A stretch of 64,000 nucleotides of DNA from Thozetella sp. PMI_491. Its lineage: Eukaryota > Ascomycota > Sordariomycetes > Chaetosphaeriales > Chaetosphaeriaceae. The translations under genes were made by a program, and so were the position numbers. Location: NCBI GenBank assembly GCA_021432635.1, contig MU270128.1:8906-72905 (forward strand), read 5' to 3'. The notes under the pieces were generated by a model. That model searched no databases, was not told the origin of the DNA, and saw nothing but the letters and a program-made list of their open reading frames with translations. Of the stretch, positions 11,780 through 24,900 are shown piece after piece (position 1 is the stretch's first letter; each line of letters begins with the position of its first letter).

Positions 11780-14700
11780 CTACCCGCACTCCGAGGTCCC
11801 ATTCTTGTCTAGCGAGCCGTAACCCGAATCGGAAGCTCCAAACCAGTCAAAATCTTCCGCCGGCCAGTTGCCGTCAAGCCAGCCCTCTAGCGGGTTCCCA
11901 AACGCTTCTTCTAGTGCTCGCCTGTGATCTAGAGCCTCCAGGACCTCTGGCTCTGGCGTTGGCTCTGGGTCAGCCGGCTCTGCCACGGTTGCGCCGGCCC
12001 CTTCAGGAGGCCGCGCGGTTTCACCCTCGCGGCGCTGGAACGAATCCAATAGCTGCTGAAAGACATCGTGGGCCAGGCCTGCCACCGTCTCACATGCGAG
12101 CCCCGCGGCGAGAATATTATCAATAGTCTCCTCCAGCCGCGGGCGCAGGAGCCTAGGAAACTCCGAGTTGGCGTATGCACCGAACCGCAGCAGCATATTT
12201 GAGGGGCCCCCTGCCTCTAGCGAATCACCGCCCTCGGTGCAAGTGTGCAAGTCATGATCTGCTCACATGTTAGCTCTGGCTCGCGCCAATCGTGCCTTCT
12301 TCAATGGGTGGCTCACATGGAGACGGCAAGACGTCGTCCCCGGGGAACAGTATCCGGTATATGCCTGCCCACTTTTCCTCCTCGGATTGCCTCCCTGCGG
12401 TAGTCCTTCGTCTTGATTTCAGCGCCTGTTCTTGGCTCGTGCTGATCCCCTCCTCTGCCTCCGCCGACCGGATGTCGCAGGGGTGGTCCGCACGTTGGTG
12501 GTCAGCAAGGCGAGATTCGGTTTCAAGGTCCTCTCGGCAACGATTACAGCGGAATTTTGGCTGAGAATGTCGCCTATAGAGATGTTCCCTACCCGGTGGT
12601 TAGGTTGCGGCGGGCATGCAAACCACTTGTACTTCTTTCCTCCGGGAAAGCGACTTACTTGACTCTGTGCACGGTCGTGTAGCTAGACCAAGCACAGCCA
12701 CGCCAGGTGCTGTACTTGGACGGGTTGTGCTTCATGAACGGGCAGGCAAGTTTCCTTTTACCGTCACCCGCGTCGATCTTCGGTCTTGTTATCCTCCCCC
12801 GACGCGGGTCTTCGTCCTCATCCTCATCGCTCTTCTCGGCGCCATCGTCACGGCTGTTTCCGTTCCGGGTCCCTCCCCGACTGCGTTTCATGCCTCTTTG
12901 CCCCTGCTCCTGTAGACACCGCATTTCTGTCGTACTTTCTCCATCGGCTTTGGCACCCGGGCTGCGCTCTCCACTCTGGTAGGCTAGAACTGCCAGCTTC
13001 GATTCAAGCCACTGTCGAATCTTCTCAATTACACTCCCAATGAGCCGCTCCTTTCTCCTCTGGTTAATTTCTTCTACAGACAAGGTCGACTGTAGGCTCT
13101 CTCTGCCATCACTGGCCTCTTCGCTCTCGGACTCTTCTAGATCAGAGTAGCTTTCTGTCTCGACTTCAAAATTGCCCGAATCTGGTTCTCTGGATACTTG
13201 CTGTCGCAAGGAGAGAGAAATATCCTCTGGCTCATATCGATCTACGGGGTCGGGATCGGTCTTACTTCCACCTTCCTCGAGACTGTGTTCAAGTATTGGA
13301 GTGATTGGTGGCGAGAACCCGCTAGAAACTACCTCTGTTGAATCCTCATTCAGCTCGAGCATATAGCCCTTGTGCTCATTTGCAAGTGCAGTTTCTCTGC
13401 GACCCCCCGAGTCTGGTGGCATGACCCAAGTCCATGCAGGTGGGAAAGCTCTTGCAATCGCGGATCTGACCAACTCCCGCGGCCAGGCCACCTCACGTTC
13501 GCGCGCAGTGTTGAGAATCCTGCTCGAAAACTCTGCGAGGAAAGCGGTCTCTAGCCTGTCTAGACTCTGCGGAGACCAATCGCGTAGCCGGTAAAAGAAT
13601 TCTTCGATTACCGACGTAGAATGTGATTCAGGCTTCGAGGAACACCCCAAGGAAGCACCAGCAAGAATGAACTCATCGAACACTCGCAGGTAGAGCACCG
13701 TGTCGAAGTCTTCACTGTAAATATTGAAAGAAAGAAGTACGTACTCGAGAAAAATGGATCGGCTGTGCTGTTCGTAATCCCGGAGTGTAGCTGCATTCGG
13801 ATTGGCGCCTTTCCGCAGCAGGATGGTTAGAATGTTTTGCTGGAGCAGGATCTGAAGACTTTTTGCCGCTCTGTTCTGTTTTCCTCCACCAAAGCCTATG
13901 AAATGGCTCATTTTCTCGTCCTGCTCCGGAGTCATGCAGCTGGTCATGATGGTCCAAGGCGACAAGGATCCCTGAACGATCTTGTTTGGGTCCAGTTCTG
14001 ACCTCTCCAAAATCCAACGCAGGGCTCTGATGTCATTGTGAAATCGGCGTAGATCTCGATTGATCATACCTTCCCGGTTTATCATGGAGAGAAAGCCGTA
14101 AACCGGCGAAATATCCCAGTCTGCAAGGTATTTAGGATCCTTAGCGAGTTTGCTACGGAGGAAGTCGGAGTGGCGTCCTTTCATAAGATTCTCCCTGAAA
14201 ACTGCTGCGAATGACTTTCCGGCATCTTTCAAGTCTGTTATTTTCGACAGACGTGAAGTAACTCGATCCAGCTCTTCTAGTGTCGTATCGAAGACGTTGA
14301 GGGAGACACGAGACACGAGTGACGCCGCGGAGGCCAAGATTCCTTGAACATCGAGCATACCGCTGTGGGTTACGGTATGGTCTATTGAATATACTGAGTC
14401 ATGGATTCTGACGTTTTTGAGCATTGCTGTGTAAATCTTGAGGAGCGTGTGGTCAATGTTTGAGCCTGGAGAGGCCTTAGTACCTCGAACGTTCGAGCCA
14501 ATTTCCGCTCTCAGGAAGTCGCGAACAGTTCGATGGAGAAACTGCACGCAAGAAGAATTCGAGGAGAGTACCAGAAGGCTTCCAGTTCTATCACGCAATA
14601 TGCGATTCACCTTGGCGTTTAGCATCGCAGGTGGCAGTGTTGGCCAGTGGGCGACGTTGTCTGCATCAATGCATCCTTTCTCAAAGAAGTCGTAGGCCAT

Positions 14701-16436
14701 TGCATGCAAAGGTTGCTTGGCCGCAGTCGCTATCTCAAGTGTTAATTCGGCCTTTTCTTGATCGCTTGGTTCGAAAGATTGCAGAATGTGACGGTAAAGC
14801 CCCTCTAGGTCCAACGGTAGACTTTTGAGCTGTTGACGAAGGCTTTGGAGGCTAGTCCTGTTGTCGGTAGCATCTCGGAGTATTTTCATCGTCAGAATGA
14901 GCCAAAGAAATGACCCATCTGCCCTCCTTTGGATTTCTTTTACTAGGCTATTCCTCTCTGACGACTTCTGAGTAAGTGATGACCATCTCGGATGTGCCTG
15001 GATGCAGCTTTTGATATATTCGATGATATCAAAGTAGGTTAAATGTTTCAGGTATATTTCTTCTTTAAAACTGGTAATTTCTCGGAGGCAAGTGCTAGCA
15101 GATGGGCTGCTAGAGACGCATAGTTTGACGTTGGAATATGAGGCAAGCTCTTGAAGGTTGGAGGCAAGCGCATCCATATCACCCTCATATTCATCGAGGC
15201 CGTCAATAAAAAAGCAGAAACGGCAAGATGACATAGTAAAAACCGTTAGGAGGGCGGACCGCAGCGAATGTGGCGTCCACGGCGCCGGACAATGATGTTG
15301 ATTGCTGACGGTGTCTCGGTTGCTGACGACGCTAGACAGCAGGGACACAAGCTCCGGACGTTGTCGAAATATCTCGTAGAGCAGGGTGCGGAACATTCCT
15401 TCCAGCGAATTTTGCATGGCTGTGCCCGTGCTGTCAAAGTAAAAACTTGCTGTCATGACTGCTGTCTTGGTCGATGTATCCAGAAGCTGCTGCGTCCTCG
15501 GAGAGTCTGCGATGAACTTCATCAATGTGGATTTGCCGGACCCGGCTTCGCCATCTATCAAGAACATCCCATCGCCTTTCTCTATCCAGTTGGAAATATA
15601 TGCCCTGGACTTCGGCATTGGCACATTTCGACGATACTCGTAAACCCATTCGAACGTATTCTGGCGGGGCTGGGTGATGGATGCGTGCCGGGACATTCGA
15701 TGAGCGAAATCCAGACTTTTCAACACGGTCTGTCGCATCTCTTCCTTTTGTTGCAAGACTGAGATGGCATGAAAACATTGCTGAAGACATTTTATCTTTT
15801 CCATGTCGATCTCAGGTTGATGATCATCTTTGAAAACATTGATATTCGCGTTCAACAAGGCTGATTCGGCTTGGAAAGATTGGAGAAACCCAGTTTTATC
15901 ATATGGTAACAGCTCGTTCCCAGCCTTAAGGACGCCGAATCGGCTGATTGCAGCGTTTTGGGCCCGTCTATTGAATGAAATTCGGTCAGTTTCGGTTGTA
16001 CTGTTAGATATATGGGGTTGTCCACGTACCTTAAGAGACCCTCAATGATTCTCTTCATCCTCTCCATGGTGGCCTTCAGTCGAATCTCGAGCGCTTCAAC
16101 ACCGGAGTTTCGCCACAGCGTCTGTAGCATGTCCCCAAAGCTCTTCGGGCGCTCCACAGATCCATCTAGGGCTCTGAATTTCTCGGCAGCATAGAGCAAC
16201 CTCCAGGAATCCTCAGTCAAGCTACCCCAGGCCTCGATATCTGAATGGGGCCCATCGGGCGCGTTCTCGAAAGCGGAAACCATGTTTCGGTTCAGTTCGA
16301 AGAGTTTGTGGTAGATCACGTCCGCGGTGGGAACGCTCTCAGCATCCACAGCAGGAGGAGATACGAGATTCAAGCCATACTCGACGAATTGGAGAATGCT
16401 GACCGGCAAGTCCAGAGTTGCCAAAGGCCTCTCCAT
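11780..16436 (-). CDS. NACHT STAND NTPase with C-terminal Cys/His module
   Basis: Exons in transcript order: 16436-16030, 15943-12659, 12588-12317 and 12258-11780 (1480 residues, phase consistent). Residues 1-165 form a fungal STAND-type N-terminal region (DLPVSILQFVEYGL). The NACHT domain has the P-loop GEAGSGKSTLMKF (Lys273) and Walker B FCFFIDGLDEYE (~378-388). A large helical C-terminal part is followed by an acidic, Ser-rich linker. From ~1197 comes a Cys/His module: LACPFMKHNP, then VHRVKEHLYRRH, FRCNRC and ADHPCDIR, split by an intron between HRVK and EHL. It ends with ASDSGYGSL. NACHT proteins switch by nucleotide binding and oligomerisation; fungal ones are linked to vegetative incompatibility and non-self sensing. 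The ligand and effector are unknown. No WD40, TPR or ankyrin sensor is visible, so the Cys/His module occupies the usual sensor position. Confidence 0.88.
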
Positions 16437-17260
16437 ATTAGACTACTAGCTCGTAGGCGCGGGCAAGGTATACCAGAGTCTGGAAAATCGTCCACAAGGC
16501 TGGCTCTGTCTGTTGAGTCTTTACAAAAGTTACCTGCTGCACCGGACGAAACAGCGGAGGCACCGCAACGTGTCGCGAGGAGTTGCTTAGTACACGAAGA
16601 TAACAGAGACCTTCGGGGATGTCGACTGGGTCAATATACGCCAACACGGGCCGAGGCTACTGATATTTTGAATAGTGGCTTACCGCACGAGGAATGCGCA
16701 ATCGCGCAAAACTCGGTACATTTCGCCTCAGTAAGCAGGGAGCAGGATGCACAAAGTTGCATGCATAGGTCACGTGTGATCGTGGTAAGGAAGTACATAT
16801 TCGCCCCCCCCCCCCCCCCCCTAAATGTAGATGAGAGTGAGTACGATGCTCACGTACTCTACATTAAACGAGGTTCTAAAATTCTTAATTTGAGCCTGCC
16901 TAGTTAGCTCGATCTTCGTTTTCGTCCTCAGCTCTCTTTTCGCCGCCGTCCATCACCCCTTTCTCCTTCCACATCCCTCCACTTTGCATTTCTTACGTCT
17001 CTGCTCCTGATTCTCCGAGCAGCTCGTTTCTGCTATAATTTCTGATTGGGCCATATAATGAAGCCTGACGACAAGCATGTGAGAGTGGAACGATAGTCAC
17101 TCTCCTAGATTTAGGTAAGGTAGTTTAGCCGCGAGCACGGAGGTTCATAGGATAAAACACGACGCTATAAACACCCTTAAGATTAATGTCTCCAGGAACT
17201 AGCAGTAAGTTTTTCTATCTCTTGTTCATCAATCAACTTTTCTCCCTGGTAGCTTTCATA
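16437..17260. other. Intergenic with an 18-base poly-C tract
   Basis: NACHT promoter side and the 3' flank of the next gene. A run of 18 consecutive C lies at 16804-16821. No gene is supported. Confidence 0.5.
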
Positions 17261-18972
17261 TCATGATCCTCGTGAACCAATCATTTTTGGGAAGTATTTA
17301 GTAAAGCCGCGTAGATACCTGACGAAGATTAGATGAACTTCATTGCGGTCTACATGGCCAAAAGTCTCACCTGCCAACTTCCATCTTCCTTCTAGGACGT
17401 TGAATGTCTTCGCTATATCTTCGACTGCTTTCTCGCTCTCTGGCCGCCCATCCTGCTGGTATGCTGCGTAGTAGTGCTGAAGGGCATGGAAGCCCCAATG
17501 GAGGAGGAACGGAGGAGAATTTCCAACAGTCCCGAGATTTCCGCTCAGAAATTCCCGCGACCGTTCGAGATACTCCGAGGCGGAGAGGTAGCGAGGACTT
17601 TGCTGGAATTGGGGTTCAGGCTCAGTGTGGCTAGTGGCAGCGTATAGCACAAATATAGCGCTTCATACGTCAGTTCAGGAATATGCACAGAAGTGGCACA
17701 CTCACCTGTTCAGAATGCTGCGTGAGAATCCGACAGACGTGATGCCACTGTGACCTTCTACTTCCAGTACTTTCAAAAGTGCACAGATCGTCTTGTAGAT
17801 TTGCGAAGTCTCAGCGGACTCGGAAGAGTAACCGTTCGAGCAACGCTGCAGCACCTTGCCTAAAAGACAGGAAGCATGGACAAGTAGCCTGAAGCTCCCC
17901 ATATTTAACATTGGCGGCGATGCTAATGTCAGGATGGACTGGGAGGATGGTGTCTACTATTTGTGTCAGCTCCTTGCTGGTACTCTATCGTGCTCCTTAT
18001 CTCCTGCTTCCATGACGCTTCGTCCGAAGGTAAAAGGTGGCTCTTGGACGGCTCGGGCATTGATAAGGGGCGCTGGGGACAACCAAATGCCATGGAGCTA
18101 TCAATGCTGAGTTAGCCCTCGCATTCTAAAAGGCTATACAGGCGATCTCGTACTCACCGCTCGATGACGAAAACTGCCCACCACAGCCTTCTTCGCTTCT
18201 CCCCTTCTATCCAACTATAGTCCTGCGTAGGACATGGCCCAGAACCATTGACTCCTACTGCCACCAAATATCGAACGCATGTCCCAAGGGTCACATATGC
18301 GCTTGGGTAAAGTCCATGCCCAAATTCGTAGAGGAGAAGCAAAACCAGAGCCTGCAATAGCCCAATCTTAATAACACCGGCAATCTCTGCGCCAGTAAAC
18401 GCCGATTTTATGGCCAAGTATTGCCTTGTGACTGCGGTCTCTTCCCTTGGTTCCTCACTTAGACTTTTGATACAGGCGAGGAGCAGTACCTCCTCTCCGT
18501 TCGGTTGAGCTTTTCGACGAAGTAGTGTCTCTTCTAGCTCCCGGCGAAGTAGAAAAGGAATCCATGCGTCAAAGATGTCCATGAAGGCTCCGACCCGCAT
18601 GGATAGGTCGTTATCGTCGACGACATATTCTCGGAGCTCCGCTCCAATCGGGACATTGCCGTTGAAGGAACATGAAAAAAATGTTTGGAACAAAGGATAA
18701 TCAAGAAACATAGCCACCGTAGATAGTGCCGCCCCCCGGGACGTACCAGAAGTTACAGGGATTACGGCCCGCTTGTGAGGCTTAAGGGAAGGGCCATGGA
18801 TGCGATAGGAACAGCGATCGTGGGTCCTAGACTTAGTTCAGTGCCCTTTTCAGCAGGCGGGGACGGGGAGAGACGCGTAAACCCACTTCAAGCAGTAGGA
18901 GCATATTGGATAACCCCTATTGCATCTCTTTTTGCGTGCTCTGCAGTTGCTACACGCGAGGGGTGGCTTCAT
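17261..18972 (-). CDS. Zn2Cys6 transcription factor with fungal middle-homology domain
   Basis: Minus-strand start at 18972. Exon 1 (18972-18887) ends inside the zinc cluster. Joining at GTGGGT/CTAG to 18826 gives C7, C10, C17, C24, C27 and C34 with perfect C-x2-C-x6-C-x6-C-x2-C-x6-C spacing and basic RARKKR. Exon 2 (18826-18158) carries the middle homology region (YPSAYVTLGTCVRYLVAVGV, KRRRLWWAVFVIER). Exon 3 from about 18105 reads RPLSMPEPS...LLPSDEASW. Exon 4, ending at 17706, reads MGSFRLLVHASCLLGKVLQ. Exon 5 is 17660-17261. The exon 3/4 junction near 17890-17985 is unresolved: the best donor and the obvious acceptors differ in phase, so a sequence error or a small disruption is possible. 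It is divergent from the P450 at 19739, a common arrangement for a pathway regulator and its target. Confidence 0.8.
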
Positions 18973-19738
18973 GGCTGCTATCGACCTATGAATTCTCAGC
19001 AGAGGCGCGAATTGAGAAAACAAATTTAAGTCCGAATCTACGACTCGGTATGGAAGCCCTTAAATCTAGCTTGAGGACTAGGGTTGTTGAGTTGAAGGCT
19101 AAGTTTGACTACTGGAAGCGCATTCTTCGCCCTCTGAGCCATACGTCAGCTTTGCTCGCACATTGCGCGCTATTTCGCAAGTGCCGTCTTAGCCGCATGT
19201 ATGCATGCACGTACCTGCTTAAGCAGCCAGCAGATCGTAAGCGAGGTGACGGGATTAGAGCGGCCCTTAAGTTGGCGGTGCTAAGTGCCGCTCTAATGCC
19301 GCTCGCGTTTTCATACGAATCACAAGGCGTACGCCGGCGTCGCGACGATTGTGTGCTCCCGTCAGCTTCCACCCAGTTGTATAACTTTTGCGGTTTTTTG
19401 AGAAATCAGGGAGCCGAACAGCCGAGCTGCATACATTTCACTGCTAAACACCGCAAGCATCGCTTGCTCGGCCAGATCAACGCTTATTGTCGGACACCGA
19501 GTAGGTTCATCGCTGAAAGGTGGCGATTACCGGCAAGGCCGGCGTTGATAATAGTGAACTCATCGTGCCTCCAGTCTTGATTTTTCCTGTATAATAATCT
19601 ATATAAGCCCTGCCGCCACGGCTTGTAGTCACCAGTCGTGATTGTTAGGCATGATATGCTCCTCATACCTTTAATCACCGTAACGTTCAGCACCCAGAAG
19701 CTTCAAGATATTCCATCTCGCGAAAGACTCTTTAGACA
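18973..19738. promoter_or_regulatory. Divergent promoter, Zn2Cys6 regulator (-) / P450 (+)
   Basis: A 766-bp gap between two divergent starts. TATATAAG at about 19600-19607 lies ~135 bp ahead of the P450 ATG. A pair of complementary GCTCTAAT/ATTAGAGC stretches occurs at about 19253-19300 (GATTAGAGCGGC and GCCGCTCTAATG), giving a short palindromic arrangement. Which factor binds is unknown. Confidence 0.4.
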
Positions 19739-21479
19739 ATGATTGCAACTGATACCATCAACATCACCTCCTGGTCGTGGGAGACCACTCGGGATGCGTG
19801 GGATCAAGTGCCATTGCCAATTTGGGCGACGATATCACTCTTGGTCAGTGTCACTTTCCATTGCAGAACTCTACTTCTTCACTGATACCTAGTAGGCCTT
19901 CATCAACGTCTTGGGTATATGCATCTATCGACTGACCTTGCATCCTCTTGCGCGGTTTCCCGGTCCGCCACTGGCAGCTTGCACCTCGTTCTACTACATG
20001 TACTATATCTGGACAGGCTACTTCCCACAGCACTGCGAGGCACTCTTTGCCAAATACGATACGATAGTCCTCCGTGTGTCGCCCAACCAAATCATCTTTA
20101 ACGACCCGCAGGCATTGAAGGACCTCGTTGGCCGCTCCGACGTGTACAAAGGCCATTTTGCGCTGCGTGTGATCGGGTTCGCCGGTAACAATGTCAGCAC
20201 CGTCAACGATCCAGCAGAGCATCGTCGTAAGCGCCGTATCTTAGCACCCGGTTTCAGCAATAGCGTTCTGGCGGAGCAGGAGCCCCTGATAATTGGGCCC
20301 CTTACCGACAAGCTCGTGGAGAAAGTGCACGATGCTCCGAATGGCGTCGTCAACCTCAGCAGCCTTTTCGATTGCGCAACAACTGATATAATAGGCGCCC
20401 TTTCTTTTGGCGCTAACTTCGGCATGCTAGACCAGCTTGAGAAGCATCCATTCTTGCATGTGCTGCCTGACGTCCTACGCTGGTCGGTTATCGTGCAGTG
20501 CATCCCCGAGTGGTTCCAGTGCATGACTTGGATCAATCATCGCGGTCCAAAGTGGGCGGTGCCAAAGCCTATGCGCGGCGTTGTCGACTTTGCTAAGTAT
20601 CATATGGATGAGCGCAAGAAGCGCGATGCCGTGGAGACCGCGGAGGATAAGACGGGCCACAGGGATATCATGAGTGTTATAGAAGTGGGCAATGAAAAGT
20701 TCAGAGGCACTCCTGGGTATCAGCCGCTCAACCAATACGAGTTGCTCGGCGAAGCAACCACCCTCGTCGCAGGTGCGTTATCCTCTCTCCCGTGACAACA
20801 GACCACAATGCTGATAACTAGTCTGTTTGGGAGTTGAAGGGGGCGGGGATACAGTAGCTACTGCCTTGACCACGATCATGTTCCACCTCGGGCAGAACCC
20901 CGAAATTATGGAGAAACTATGCAAAGAGGTCCGCCAGACCTTTGAGACCTTTGACGCCATTGACAGTCACACAGTTGGGCAGAAGATCCCATATCTAGAC
21001 GCGGTAGCGAACGAGGCGATGCGTGTCACACCGGTGCTGCCAGGTGCCATGTGGCGACGGGCTGACCACCCCCTCGTCGTCTGCGGCCATCCTGTACCCG
21101 CCGGGACTGACGCGGGGGCCATGCGCTGGTGCATTTTCCGCAACCCCAAATGCTTCCATGATCCGACGTCCTTCAACCCGCAGCGATGGATTGACGATAA
21201 CGGCGACAATCTGGACGCTTGCATCCCCTTTGGTAAAGCCTCTGTTTCGGCCAGAACTTCCCGTCTTGCAGTACAGACGCTAACGAAGTGCCTCTGTCAG
21301 GTATCGGCCCACGGACATGTATAGGACGCAACATCGCCTGGATGGAGCTGAGACTTATTGTATCCAAGTTGCTATGGTCCTTTGATTGGACGCCTATAAC
21401 GAAGGAGCTGAACAATCCTGATTATTTAGTCATGTACAGGGGACCTATGTTGATGAGAGCTACGGCGAGACCAGCCTGA
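19739..21479 (+). CDS. Cytochrome P450 monooxygenase, CYP65-like
   Basis: Four exons: 19739-19843, 19896-20772, 20822-21232 and 21301-21479 (523 residues). The membrane anchor spans the first junction (WATISLL / AFINVLGICIYRLTLHP), followed by ARFPGPPLAA. Landmarks are the I-helix region VEGGGDTVAT (332-341), ExxR as EAMR (392-395) and heme ligand Cys471 in FGIGPRTCIGR. This last motif only appears after removing the 68-bp intron at 21233-21300, which interrupts the heme loop. The RTCIGRNIAWMELRLI ending is typical of the CYP65 family, which includes trichothecene C-15 hydroxylases; other members oxidise diverse secondary metabolites and the substrate here is unknown. The usual Ala-Gly-x-Asp/Glu-Thr is G-G-G-D-T, acceptable for the family. 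Probably in the ER membrane. Confidence 0.93.
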
Positions 21480-21985
21480 TTTCTGTGCTGTCCCCATCAT
21501 TTTTACGCCACATCATGTCGGAACACAATGCACTGTGTTGTCTTGCTGCCCAACGCCTATTTGTACTGTGGTGTTTAGTGGTCTGCAGGTCGGTCGCGAC
21601 GCAGCTGAATTGGACTCAAAATCGAAGATTGGACACTTTTGGATTAGTTCTAGCAAATCTCTCATAGCTGACCTCCGACCCTCCAACTATAAGAACACGC
21701 TATGCCTCGAGGAGCGAAACGCATCCTTTTCTGTCCCTCCTCTCCGTCAAGCCACAAACTCACTAGCAGCGATTTTGACAGCCATAGCGTCGAGACACTA
21801 CAGCCACAGTTTACCTACAAGCGCCGATTGAGGTAAAAAAAAAAACCGCGATTGATTCGAAAAGAGTTATCAGTCGATGAAATAGACTGTAGTGGTCTCG
21901 TATAGGCTCCTAAGCATCCTTAAAGAAAGCCTTGAATGAAAGCATTATCGCATCCGCGCAAGAAGAAAAGAATCAACAACTCAAG

Positions 21986-24900
21986 ATGGCAGCCGCCTTC
22001 ACTTTTGGAAGTTTGGGGGACATCCTCGCCATTTGCCAGATTGGGGTCTCATTGGGAAAGGCCATTAGTGACAAGAGAGGAAGCGCGAAAGGCTACCAAG
22101 ATTTCAGGAAGGACGTCGATTCCCTCGTTCAAGTACTCATGCAGGTATGCCAGAATCGCTGGCTCATTTCCTGGTCCACGACTAATCCTCTCTTCCCTCA
22201 TCTACAGGTTGCTGCAACGTACGAACAGCGGGAGGTCTCTCCACTTATTGCCGATCTCGCCCGAACAACAAAGTCAATTGTTGATGAGTGCGGCACCATA
22301 ATGCAGGAGGAGCTATCAAGGCTCCATTCGAAATACCATGACAGTCTTCAGCCAGGTGGATCGGGGTCCAAGCCGAGGGACACGTACAAGAAGGTGAAAT
22401 TTAGCGTCACAGAGAGGGACAAGATGCAAGAGGCCCGTGAGAAGTTGAGGACTAGAACACAACAACTCTCCACATTAGTTACAATCGCAGCCCAGTGAGT
22501 TTGTATTCAGAAGATAACTGAGATTTAGCTGACTAGCGTCTTAGACGCACTTCTCAAGCCGACACATCTACAGTCCTGTCTCGACTGCAAGACATTGACA
22601 ACGCTCTCGCAGAGAGCGCTGAACGCCATGAACAACAGCTCGAGACCCAAAACATGCAATCTGTTGAGGGTTATCGTCATGTTTCACGCCAAAGAATATT
22701 GAACGGTTTAGCCTTCAACGAGATGTCTATGAGATTCGACGAAGTCGCCACGGCCTACACGAAGACCTTTGAGTGGATCCTTGATGACAATTTTCACTCC
22801 AGAAGCGGAATATCGTTCAAGCATTGGCTTTCTTCTGGAAGTGGCATATTTCACATAGCAGGAAAGCCAGGATCCGGCAAGTCTACATTAATGAAGTTCC
22901 TCTGCAGCAACATCCGGACCCAAGAAACCCTTAACGGATGGGCAAGCGGAAAAACTTTGATATTCGCCAAGTTTTTCTTTTGGAAGCCTGGCAGGACTGT
23001 GCAAAAATCTCAAAACGGTCTGCTTCGGTCCATTCTTCACCAGTGTCTAAGTAGCTGCCCTGATATCGTCCCCCTGGTATTTCCAAGTATATGGAAAGAG
23101 GTTGAATCGCTAGCCGGCCCCGCCTCAGCAGCCGTGAGGTTTACGAATGACGACATTCATGCTGCTTTCGAAAAGCTTATTCATAACGGCGACCTCCTTT
23201 CGAGACATCGGTTTTGCTTCTTCATTGATGGACTTGATGAATATGAAGAGTCGGAAAAAGACTTCATTGACCTGGTTACCCTTCTTCACCAGTGGACTGA
23301 AGCAGCCCCACAAGATTTAAAAATATGTGTCTCGAGCAGAGAGTTAAATGCTTTTGAGATAGGGTTCTCGCCAGAGAGGCGCTACCGGCTCCAAGACTTG
23401 ACTTGGAGCGACATGGCCAAAGTTATCAGCGGACGGCTTTACTTCCAACACTATTCGGCAGCACACTCTGATGCACGGATGGATCGATTGGCAATTCAAA
23501 TACTTTCTAAGGCTCAAGGTGTGTTCCTGTGGGTGACGCTAGTCTTACGCACTGTGCGGGAATCTCTACTGAATGGGGATTCCTTGGACACGATCCAGAG
23601 GAAGATTGATCGGCTTCCTGCGGAGTTGGAGCAACTCTTTCAGCAAATCATCGATTCAATCGACCCTGCAGACCGAAATTTAACAGCTCAAACGCTTGGC
23701 ATTGTGACATTCCCTGAAGCATTCGCTGATGCTGTGTCCGGGTTTCCTTGGTTCTACAATTTGTCTTGGTACTACTACCTTGACAATTACAACGAAGATC
23801 CAAATTTTGCGATGAGAATGAGACCTCTGAATACCGGGACAGGCAAAGAGGACTTTATGCATCAACAAAATGAAGCGCGGCGAAGGTTACATGGTCGGTG
23901 TAAGGGCTTGGTCCAAGTGATTACGGCAAGGGAGCAATTTCCCGGCTATGACCAGTACATCAGGGTCACTCACCGTTCTGTTTACGAGTTCTTGACCACT
24001 CCTGGCTTCAGCCAGAAAATCGGGTACCAGACAGACGACTTCGACGTTTGTAATCAACTCGGGCAGTCTTTTCTTGCGCAAATCAAGTCACTCAACCTCC
24101 AACAGCTATCATTTGGTGAAGATAGAGAAAAATTCTACACTTTCCTCTCTGGCGGGCTGCATACCGTTCTCACGTATGCACACGCTACTCAGCTTAGCTC
24201 CAAACGCTACTTCGAGCTCCTGGACGCCATTGAGGAAGTGTTGCGTCAATGTCTAAAGGAAGACTACCACGACTTCTTTTCAAATCACGTGAATCTTGTC
24301 CCCCTGGCAAGCAACGATTCCCGGTTACTTGTTCGGCCGATCATTGAAGGATACGAGCTTTCTATGTGCCACCTGGCAGCCTACCACGGGCTACTTCCCT
24401 ACGTCCGCGAGAAGATCGCGCAGAATGGAATTCGCCTCTCAGACGGATTTGTGGGTATCAGCCTCTTGCACTGTGCCATCCGCGGAATGCACCACGTACA
24501 GTCTAAAACCAGTCTAGAGACAGTAAGAGCGATACTGGAACTGGGTGTCTCGCCAAATGACCCCCTTTATAGGAGTTCATCCCCTTATTCTAACCACTCT
24601 ATATCTGCGTGGGTGTATTTTTTCAGCTACGCCATCGGAAGTCTTCAGGACAGCACGACCCAGCACCTAGTTGACTTGCTTTTGGCCTATGGAGCAGATG
24701 CGGCTTTGCGTTTTGGTGTTCATCCCGCTGGAGGTGAGCAAGGGGAAGGCTTGTGGGTGGAATATCGAACTGGTGGGCCTGATAATTCCGGCCCGATACC
24801 AGCGTACGTTCGGGAGGATTTGGGTGAAACCCAATTTCTCGACGAAACCATTTACCAGGAATATAGCCATGTTCGCGATTTTACACTTCCATCGGCACTA

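Noticed and set aside
18906-19580. 224-codon plus frame
   Set aside because: Antisense to the zinc-cluster exon and through the divergent promoter; no start context or domain.
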